From positions 1 through 32,830 of the IMG/VR virus record IMGVR_UViG_3300032193_000139: a stretch of 32,830 bases of DNA. One strand, written 5' to 3'. This document shows, one piece after another, positions 27,501 through 32,830 of the stretch. Below the pieces are notes generated by a model. It was given only the letters and a program-made list of their open reading frames with translations. It was not told where the DNA came from and did not search any database. Every line of letters begins with the position of its first letter. Position 1 is the stretch's first letter. The stretch comes from a virus. A program made the translations under genes and the position numbers.

Positions 27501-30500
27501 CGGTGTATTGTTCACCACTATTAATAATATCACCACTCCCAATTCCAACATCAGTAATTTCCGATGTATGAGTTGGTTGTACTGTAGTAGCAGATTGATA
27601 TAATCTCTTTCTCACATAATATGTCGTGGTGCTATCATCGTCGTCTGGAATGACATTTACAGTTGCTTTATCACCTATTGACAATCCATGATTATCGGCA
27701 GTTTCTACAATAGCAATATTGTCATTGATTTCAAATATCGTTAATCCAGTACTTAATGACTGTAGTGAAATAATTTCAGATCTGTTAGTATCACTTAAGT
27801 TGGTACTACGTAGATAATACCCTTGGATAGTAGAAAACGCTCCAGTCTCTACTTTCACTTTAACAGAGTTTTGTCTGCTGGTTGATTCTAAAATTATTCC
27901 ACTAGCGATGACATCATCGTCATCATTAGTCAATGTGAGTGTTGATCCCTGAGTGAAAGTCGAATCTCTATCAAGGAATAAGTTTAATACTAATGTTTCT
28001 GAGTCGAAAGTTAGATTAGTTTTAAATTTTCCGCCAACATTTCTTACTACTAAAGTAGTATCATTGATTACGTCACCAATTAATTCACCATCAGCTATTT
28101 GTACCCCATCCTCAAACATGGTGATTCTATCACCAGCAAACAAATAAGCAGTTTCTAAAATCTTGATATAAGTGGCAGGAGTTTCTGTAGACTCTAGCGA
28201 TACCACAGAACGACCAGAAACTTCATTAACCTTTGCTATTGCCAGTTCTCCACCTGTACCAGTCTCATCAATAACAACATCACAACCAGGAGAATGATAT
28301 TCTCTAGATTCTTCAACCATAGAGGATGTAATATTTCCTCGTCTAATACTATCAACACTACCAACAAATCCGACTCCATTTGTCTCAGACAAAGAACTTC
28401 TGACAGATTTTACTCCAACTGGCAAATCACTCTGTGATATTGGGGAGTTGTAATTGGAATCTACTGGTAGAGAGTAGAAATTGTCACCAATGATGTATGG
28501 GAACTCTGGTGTTTGAGTTAAACCAGAATCAGAAACGGTTACAAAGTAAGCATACGTTCCTTCTGGATATTCTGGGGTTACACAGAATCTGCCATTATTT
28601 TGATCCAATTCAGTTTTGCCTGAGTTGACACTTGGAACCCACTCATAATCTTCAATAAATGTTCCCATAGGGAACAAATCTGTATCTGGACCACCAACTC
28701 TATTTGCTTTTAGTTGATATCCACTACGCATCCTACTAACGTCAGATAGGAAAGTAACAGTTCCCAATGGATCGGTATATCCATATGGTCCGTAGATTGG
28801 ATTGCCATCGTAAGCAAATCCGATGATCGGAGAATGTCTTAGTGGAGTATTTGGGAATTCCTGGGCATTTTGACCATAGAAAGAAGCATCTGGATATGCT
28901 CTAGTTCTTACCGAAATAGGATTGGCAACATAACCATAACCATAACCACGAAGATTATTGTAGCTTGGGAAGAAAGTACCATTGTCACTATCCAATTGAT
29001 TCTTATTCAATTGATAACGATCATAAGTCCATTCTTTGATCTTACATGTAGCAGTAGCTGATCTACCAGCAGGAGTTACACTGACATTAATGTATCCTCT
29101 AGTATAGAAACGTCCTCCACTAATTTTAGTACAACTTTCAATACCACCATTAGCATCTAGAACTGCTTCAAACTCAGCAAACGCTCCTTTTCCTAAATTG
29201 TCTACAATTACAATTTTTGGAGGAGAAGAATAGTATTTTCCTGGTTCTACAACGTCAATACTAGTAATAGCACCATTAGTAACAACAGGAGATAGTCTTG
29301 CCCCCTCTCCAGAAGTTATTCTAATAGTAGGATCATCTGTAAAAGCTTCGTTTGTGCCGATAATGATTCTATCGACAACACTGCCAGACAAAACTGCTGT
29401 CGCTTTATTAGGAACTTCGTTTAGAAGCACAAAAGGTGGTGCTTCATACCCAGATCCCTTATTAGTTATGGTTGTAGAAACAATAGATCCAAATTTTTCA
29501 GTCTTATCATCTTTATAACTGATGACAGGAACACCATCCAATAAAACACCGACATCCCTAGTAGATGTCTTATAAACTTCAGTAGTTGCTACTGGATGCT
29601 TTCTAATTAATTTTAAATTTCTTTGATCTTCTGGAGTGTAATTTAGAGTGGCACCTGACAGTGAAGATCCTACAGGCCAACCAGATGAACAAATATAGTA
29701 ATATTGATCATCTTCGTAAATAGCAGAAACGTCGCCAACGAAGTCTTTAACAACTCCTCTAACAACTGGTTTGCCAGTACTTGGAGACTCATTCAAGAAC
29801 CATCTATTTTTGAAAACGTATTCTGGATCTGTTGGAGTGCCAAAAGTATAATCACTATTATAGATGTCATGAATAACTGGATCTCTGGTAATAAATCCAG
29901 GATCTGAAACATTGATTAGATCGCCAACAGTAGCATATGGTTGGGGAGAAGTTGATGACAGTCCATAAACAGCACCAAATAAGATGATAGTAGCACCATT
30001 GGCGGTGATGGGATTGTATGAATATACTCGATCACCTACACTATGGTTTCTTCTAGGACCAATTCTATCAGAAATAATAAATTGATTAACAGTCTTTGAA
30101 CTGTATACAAATTCTTCATCTCTAATGAGAAGTCTTCCTGAAGATGGAAATCCTTCAGTACTCTTTACAGTAATTCTATCACCAGTAAAATCTGTATTGA
30201 CGATGTTATCAAGGAGAGCAGTTCTACTAGAAATTTCAAACGTGCCATTTAAGGTGGTGGAATCAATACCAATTTCATAATAATTGTCAATACCATCAGA
30301 CTTAATAGATCTGACAAAATCTACAGCAGCAGAAGCAAAATTAGTCTCACTTTCCTGAGTGATAAGATTACCAACTAAATTTTGAATATTGCCAGAAACA
30401 CTAATACACTTTAAAGTGTTGTCTTGTTCCCAACCAGATGTGGATGCTTTTAGGGTATAATCTTTTGGATTTAGAATTTCAGGAACATTGTCTGGTTCCT

Positions 30501-31140
30501 TAGAAATAATAGAATTAAATATAAACTTGACAGACCTATCAGTACCTTTTGCTTTATAGAACTTACTGATATTCTTAATTAGAAGACGCTTATCTACATC
30601 TTCTTTTAAATATGCTTCTGGAAAAGAACTGAGGTATGTCTTCTCAAATTCTTTCACTAGAGCATATAAAAACAGGTTGCTGATATTGTGTACAGTAGAT
30701 CCAACACCGTGAGCAGCTGCTGCTGTAGTTACAAAGCGAGACGAGTGATACAAGTCACCCAAAGTAGTATTACCACTAACTCCTCTAGAAACTTCTGTTA
30801 GAGTATTTCCTTCTCTAGTTTGATAAAAGAGGATTTCTTCGCCAATCTTAATGTAACCATTTTCTTCGGGGAAAGAAGAAGCATTAGATAAAGTTATAGA
30901 TGACTGATCGGCAGTAACACTTGCTGCCAATGTAGTAGACTGACTTAAAAGATTTTTTTCATACGTATCGATATCAGCATACTTTTCTAAATTGGTGATA
31001 ATATCGATAGGCTGGCCAACAGAAGACTGCTGTTCATAGTACTTTTCTATGAACTTAGAGAAATTTTGATATTCGTTGTTAATAAACCCTGGAAGTTGTG
31101 ACTCAATCAGGGACGATATTTTTCTCTTCTTAGGAGCCAT
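21571..31140 (-). CDS. gp7: Giant gp7-like baseplate wedge initiator, 3189 aa, with YHYH domain
   Basis: The gene lies between gp6 and gp8, where T4 has gene 7. Residues about 1-225 resemble the C-terminal third of T4 gp7 as I remember it: FSKFIEKYYEQQ (T4 FCEAYIQYL) and ISKFYKAKGTDRSVKFIFN (T4 FYSTKGIEASYKFLF). The later gp7 signature, T4 VIRFVHPVGF, appears here as LIKQTVHPAGFKMFG near residue 1880. About 1650 residues are inserted between them, and 1300 follow. The insert holds GxGY beta repeats (about residues 565-635, 1610-1730), a YHYH-type domain (about 766-880; IIGFAYDGNPIYGPYGYTDP, LDQNNGRFCVTPEYPEGTY) and beta modules with G.L.I..E...Y. Three 'LFVTLDGVWQ' repeats lie near 2020, 2110 and 2222. 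T4 gp7 is 1032 residues and nucleates wedge assembly. A weak SD (CAGAG, 31153-31149) stands 8 nt before the ATG. The reading frame is open throughout. The gp7 assignment rests on short motifs plus gene order; 'baseplate structural protein' is the safe call. Confidence 0.75.
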   Translation of the reverse strand: MAPKKRKISSLIESQLPGFINNEYQNFSKFIEKYYEQQSSVGQPIDIITNLEKYADIDTYEKNLLSQSTTLAASVTADQSSITLSNASSFPEENGYIKIGEEILFYQTREGNTLTEVSRGVSGNTTLGDLYHSSRFVTTAAAAHGVGSTVHNISNLFLYALVKEFEKTYLSSFPEAYLKEDVDKRLLIKNISKFYKAKGTDRSVKFIFNSIISKEPDNVPEILNPKDYTLKASTSGWEQDNTLKCISVSGNIQNLVGNLITQESETNFASAAVDFVRSIKSDGIDNYYEIGIDSTTLNGTFEISSRTALLDNIVNTDFTGDRITVKSTEGFPSSGRLLIRDEEFVYSSKTVNQFIISDRIGPRRNHSVGDRVYSYNPITANGATIILFGAVYGLSSTSPQPYATVGDLINVSDPGFITRDPVIHDIYNSDYTFGTPTDPEYVFKNRWFLNESPSTGKPVVRGVVKDFVGDVSAIYEDDQYYYICSSGWPVGSSLSGATLNYTPEDQRNLKLIRKHPVATTEVYKTSTRDVGVLLDGVPVISYKDDKTEKFGSIVSTTITNKGSGYEAPPFVLLNEVPNKATAVLSGSVVDRIIIGTNEAFTDDPTIRITSGEGARLSPVVTNGAITSIDVVEPGKYYSSPPKIVIVDNLGKGAFAEFEAVLDANGGIESCTKISGGRFYTRGYINVSVTPAGRSATATCKIKEWTYDRYQLNKNQLDSDNGTFFPSYNNLRGYGYGYVANPISVRTRAYPDASFYGQNAQEFPNTPLRHSPIIGFAYDGNPIYGPYGYTDPLGTVTFLSDVSRMRSGYQLKANRVGGPDTDLFPMGTFIEDYEWVPSVNSGKTELDQNNGRFCVTPEYPEGTYAYFVTVSDSGLTQTPEFPYIIGDNFYSLPVDSNYNSPISQSDLPVGVKSVRSSLSETNGVGFVGSVDSIRRGNITSSMVEESREYHSPGCDVVIDETGTGGELAIAKVNEVSGRSVVSLESTETPATYIKILETAYLFAGDRITMFEDGVQIADGELIGDVINDTTLVVRNVGGKFKTNLTFDSETLVLNLFLDRDSTFTQGSTLTLTNDDDDVIASGIILESTSRQNSVKVKVETGAFSTIQGYYLRSTNLSDTNRSEIISLQSLSTGLTIFEINDNIAIVETADNHGLSIGDKATVNVIPDDDDSTTTYYVRKRLYQSATTVQPTHTSEITDVGIGSGDIINSGEQYTVGTYEDVELIFQDQTLVRNNLGYVGAPYNARATLVVSSPFNFSNAGVTEAIVTTKGYGYRTGDILTVLDTSLLRTPEATSPQRFTLRVDWVGFAKGNSVLYLSNVTNISQDDYLQIEEEVVQVSSVNVTDKAVTVTRAAQGTVEANHYNTTEVTLKDGFYRFDDGFKPFGDGIGKPTLLEYSTETGEIFVGFDYSAPTPQKLSNSSSFFDSSVPGKQVTFRTVTDAGNRLEFSTDNTSFDINPIIDIQKYYRYTFDISHISMVGTYLDFSSSANYNVFTEEKTTSGIAPGNAGSFVSIKLGFGPAIAGNDYQEQVPVNFQNYFYFIRAEDVDTSGSYLRIVDDPLTGVKDVIYITDTRFVYNLDQIPAYDGTGSISYITPASKAVGNIVSLSLINSGVNYTSLPIVRGVEVDVANRADVVLDYNSSGGNILGATVVNGGSNYSKPIAVVDGEGSGAVIEVLSKFGVIDGLNVIDGGNYTSPPSVRIVESDLKVYFGSNNIGLPKGVSIQSPGSGYHGDTSQIPSYKSATSFLLKEIDGPFYSGEVVVQPISDLKQFNYSTVQTVTATVASYREGSNLLKVTGIKGVFKEGQQILSRDGRRSAVLVAQITTEYDVDYRPYIDNFGFFNSDRGKLSESTQKLTDSFFYQDYSYIIKSKSSIDIWRDLIKQTVHPAGFKMFGEMVIDATALPAIPQQKLVSSHNTVIEAKVQGIRSLLPEEFEGAPRQRVVVSQQKLQTLIVEEGRGSVSVDTFDTSETQSNYIELSPAFDGRFDPVTGQLTGTTTFTLIDRVRQVPVNLRKEEELFVTLDGVWQEPGVSYTVSGTQIEFAKPPLGYRLVEGQDVDPVKFYGRSIKFKNNDLSARYAKKVRDISPEFDGVKFEFDLYWEDGTIVKSDEYENFIVTLNGVVQKARQNAREPFSNAYYIRRSEDENVTDVIVFSKPPIDNDDLYDEERIPEILKNYEFCSIITVGSYERLTIDTEIYEYRGAGPYLLLDEITRDVRKVDDPSYALVFIDGVLQRDIESYQIVGPNIEFTEPLSFYIDETGRRVTQDVNVILVYGRDVPRTLTFYDYEIAQFLNLIEVTLTGTGINAEFAAVYETMTRLAGAKWHVAQDGKPMGNLLEAELGGGPDTVVLTLTNERNVVIDPDLPLYFQVTFAYEYLPSYQFPINGTYSIAYNYKTDDNGERIVQKRTAPQFYGYKQAEDVWNNRNSLIGNLIEGDRILIDGERDFRTITGTTMEAKVKSFNDGDLVQNNLYSQIDVTDYNGYTEGVGLSMTAAVDQFGQVTSLNVAALEWNQRDLLIYLNGGPLLQPTAYGYYETPVIHFIPVDGNGGGAEAEVIAYGGQILDVVLTKQGSGYTQPPRVVVARRYKRIKENSRKIDSFTYLRAQPKLNVRIEQPNIVTEIIITGAGAQSKFFSIASFGSFTGTADPNTPDKRKIIEHVMPDPDKNQKPIELEMIQTSEDDLKIIGNPDINIESFSTTIDKQITLFNGGLTSHVTEINFAKQSQIDEKVHREITSHIHIDFKDIINKYDVNRTSGLGTFLDAPVDLDDTILLVGNTSGFPDTADRLRINGELFFYQKKLPDRFLNVIRGYQGSPIQSHNAGDLVVHEQEYITAISAGLTVIESFVDDIQAFETTIESHSVVQVQTGNEEGIQPQFPYEYDHYELWFQTQNTSEESIGTTLQPDSHITVIAVPQAEVVTSFHFTQTDVSTASATQYKVYPIYSNENARVRPDVEKQIREEVQLAVAPKVNQIISEIPVAIPSASLSTNILTLSHQETKAFTQQQLVRSASITHSQIVENIKSTLDPRHSTSDVLILNTKLVDAKPENIRDSTVVVEAFNMVSHSTVELDVSGLEIKSIPSIAILENEEYIEVTQVDQISVNAGDRFLTILQATLDVPDHEMKFATSKIIGRPVYYKQPAILRVEGPVDDSHDVKHVQTVTTASIDIKIASSSKLSPNMNRQITNSQSITRRVY

Positions 31141-31145
31141 CTAAT

Positions 31146-32830
31146 TTACTCTGGGTAGGCTGTAAACTTGCTGCTTGTCATATCAACGTCCAAATACACT
31201 TCTCTCATGGCAACGATGTCGTCATACATGGGAAGGGCACGAAGTTCGATTTTATTATCACTGAAGCTTCCTTGTACAATAGTTAAATCGTACAATTGGA
31301 CCTCACCTTTTTCATAATTTACGGTTCCAACGGAATCATTCAGCGTAATTTTATCACCAGTCAATCTGTCTAATCTATATAGGACCATTGCTCCATCGTT
31401 ATCTTCCAAATACACCGTGTACGTTGGGAATTCGCTTACTTTGAACCCTGTAGATGTGACTACTGGTCCTTCACATTTCTCATCAAATCTGTTCTGATAA
31501 CAGATCTCGTAGTAACTCTTAGAATTTAACTGAGGAAAGAAATCCTTTCTCAATGTGAGACTGGTGGTATTGGAGTTGATAGAAGAGTCCGAATTGTCAA
31601 TTGTAGAAACAAATTTACTATATCGGAACTTGCCATTGAATTTCTCAGTTTGAGACTGTCTGAGATAGGACTCTAAAGATGATTTTACTTTAGTCTGTAC
31701 TTGCTCGGGTCTCTGGGTAGTCCTGGAAGTATCGTAGTAGATGCTCGAATTAACCTCGACATACAAAATCGAAGCATCAATAATATCTGGTATAACAGAA
31801 GCAACCATATATGGCTTCAATTTCTTAGCAATATCCTTCTTAGTGGCGTTAGATAGGTAATTTGAACTCTCTGGTTTAATTACAATCTTGACCTTTCCAT
31901 ACTCTGGGGGATCATCTTCTTCTCCACCAAATGTAATAATATCGGAAATTGCTGGATAAATGTTTCTTACAATGGCAGCATAATCATCTGATGTTACCGC
32001 TCTATCCTGTGTAGAAAAGTACTTAGGAGCGTTGTATTTGATCTGTGAGATGGATTCGATCTCGGCACCACCTTCCGCTGCTACAGACCCCTCTACGGTC
32101 ACGCTAACAGGGAATCCTGTGGAATAGAAGATATCTGTTAGTACACCGTTCCAGGTAAAGTTCTTAGCGCCGTTTGTAGAAGCACCATTTGTAATTAGAT
32201 AAGAGATCTCAATTTGCTCTCCATTCTCTAGAGCTCTACCAATTACACCATCACCAAAGAAAATTTCATATCTCTCGTCTTCAATTTCATCTACAAAGAA
32301 AACAGGAGAGTCGGGTCCAACATTGAGAATATTATCAGAATATTCGTGATCTAGATATGCTGTTGACTGATCACTAGCAAAAACTCTTACTCGAAGACTA
32401 GAAATGTCAACGTTAGCATTCTGAATAATAAATCTTTGCTTAATAGAAGTATCTACGATATAATTGTTCTCAATTAATGTTCCTTCGTAGACAGGAATTT
32501 CAGTGAAAACTGCTGTTGAATTAGAAACAGGAGCAGTATGATCGTCAATAGCGACGAATGAATATAAAGTATCGTCAAACGTCGTCGTAAACCCCGTTCC
32601 CTTCTTGAATAAGGAGGTTGTAGGAGCACTTTGACCATATGATGCCGAAAAGGATACTTTCGCCACTGGAGCGGTTCTAGACTTAGGTTTGTATCCTAAT
32701 TGCTTGGCAAGTGATACAACGTTGTCACGAAGAGTAGCAGAGTCTAGAAACAGCTCGTTCACCACCATGTTGGTGTTGAATGCTGTGTAGTAAGTATTAT
32801 AAGCAAGAACGTCCAACAGGACGCTCATTG
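31146..32830 (-). CDS. gp6: Baseplate wedge subunit gp6 (5'-truncated by window edge)
   Basis: This is the baseplate wedge protein gp6 of T4-like phages; in T4, gp6 forms the inner ring that joins wedges around the hub. The visible part is 560 residues plus two bases. It opens with the segment LLDVLAYNTYYTAFNTNM followed by LFLDSATLRDNVVSLAKQLGY. From memory this lines up with T4 gp6 around residues 50-95 (LCDLLAYNTLY..., ANLRSSVVQAAQDNGY). T4 gp6 is 660 residues, so roughly 50 N-terminal residues should lie beyond the right edge. The ATG at 32828 is therefore probably an internal Met, not the start; the preceding codon ends in CA, which fits a residue such as Ala or Ser. The middle part (FFGDGVIGRALENGEQIEISYL, split here for length) is typical of J/gp47-like baseplate proteins. 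The stop TAA (31148-31146) lies 5 bp before the next gene, so the two are probably cotranscribed. Confidence 0.93.
   Translation of the reverse strand, partial: MSVLLDVLAYNTYYTAFNTNMVVNELFLDSATLRDNVVSLAKQLGYKPKSRTAPVAKVSFSASYGQSAPTTSLFKKGTGFTTTFDDTLYSFVAIDDHTAPVSNSTAVFTEIPVYEGTLIENNYIVDTSIKQRFIIQNANVDISSLRVRVFASDQSTAYLDHEYSDNILNVGPDSPVFFVDEIEDERYEIFFGDGVIGRALENGEQIEISYLITNGASTNGAKNFTWNGVLTDIFYSTGFPVSVTVEGSVAAEGGAEIESISQIKYNAPKYFSTQDRAVTSDDYAAIVRNIYPAISDIITFGGEEDDPPEYGKVKIVIKPESSNYLSNATKKDIAKKLKPYMVASVIPDIIDASILYVEVNSSIYYDTSRTTQRPEQVQTKVKSSLESYLRQSQTEKFNGKFRYSKFVSTIDNSDSSINSNTTSLTLRKDFFPQLNSKSYYEICYQNRFDEKCEGPVVTSTGFKVSEFPTYTVYLEDNDGAMVLYRLDRLTGDKITLNDSVGTVNYEKGEVQLYDLTIVQGSFSDNKIELRALPMYDDIVAMREVYLDVDMTSSKFTAYPE

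Noticed and set aside
31146-32828. ATG at 32828 as the gp6 start codon
   Set aside because: The residues after it match an internal segment of T4 gp6 (around residue 50), no SD can be seen in the two bases left, and about 50 N-terminal residues would be missing.
1-32830. tRNA genes, insertion sequences or auxiliary metabolic genes
   Set aside because: None were seen; all intergenic gaps are under 60 bp and every long frame encodes structural-type protein.

Overview
The window looks like part of a T4-like cyanophage (cyanomyovirus) genome: the baseplate and tail structural region. All genes lie on the minus strand, and read from right to left they follow the T4 order 6-7-8 and then continue into large virion proteins. 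Gp6 and gp8 are recognisable from their sequences. The large proteins with DUF4815-like, YHYH, beta-helix and tail-fibre-type segments are of a kind found in marine Synechococcus and Prochlorococcus myoviruses. A related marine myovirus of another host (for example Pelagibacter) cannot be excluded from this window. Hand-counted lines give roughly 35-40% G+C in the giant genes and roughly 47-57% in gp8.

Layout in transcription order (high to low coordinate): (1) gp6 baseplate wedge, cut at its 5' end by the window edge (32830-31146). (2) A 3189-residue protein that carries two signatures of gp7, the wedge initiator, separated by a very long insertion (31140-21571). (3) A 620-residue structural protein in a TAATG overlap with gene 2 (21571-19709). 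(4) gp8 baseplate wedge, about twice the T4 length, preceded by a double late-promoter motif TATAAATA (19664-17700). (5) A 58-bp gap with a 17-bp hairpin that buries the ribosome-binding site of the next gene. (6) A 2701-residue DUF4815-type structural protein (17641-9536). (7) A 66-residue coiled-coil protein in a TGATG overlap (9536-9336). (8) A 1357-residue fibre-like protein with tandem GSGY repeats (9349-5276). (9) A 168-residue structural protein (5260-4754). (10) A beta-helix-containing structural protein, still open at the left edge (4706-1). The window is about 99% coding. There is no gene-free stretch over 60 bp, and I saw no RNA genes, mobile elements or CRISPR.

How the genes work together: gp6, gp7 and gp8 form the baseplate wedge in T4. 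The proteins after gp8 occupy the place of T4 gp9-gp12 (fibre sockets and short fibres) and are probably peripheral baseplate or fibre components. The most striking observation is that short beta-type modules recur across these neighbouring genes: a 'GxGY' repeat, a 'G.L.I..E...Y' module and an 'LFV.LDGV.Q' module. They occur even inside otherwise conserved baseplate proteins such as gp7 and gp8, which suggests that the baseplate grew by acquiring shared modules. I did not find an unrelated new system such as defence, metabolism or a mobile element.
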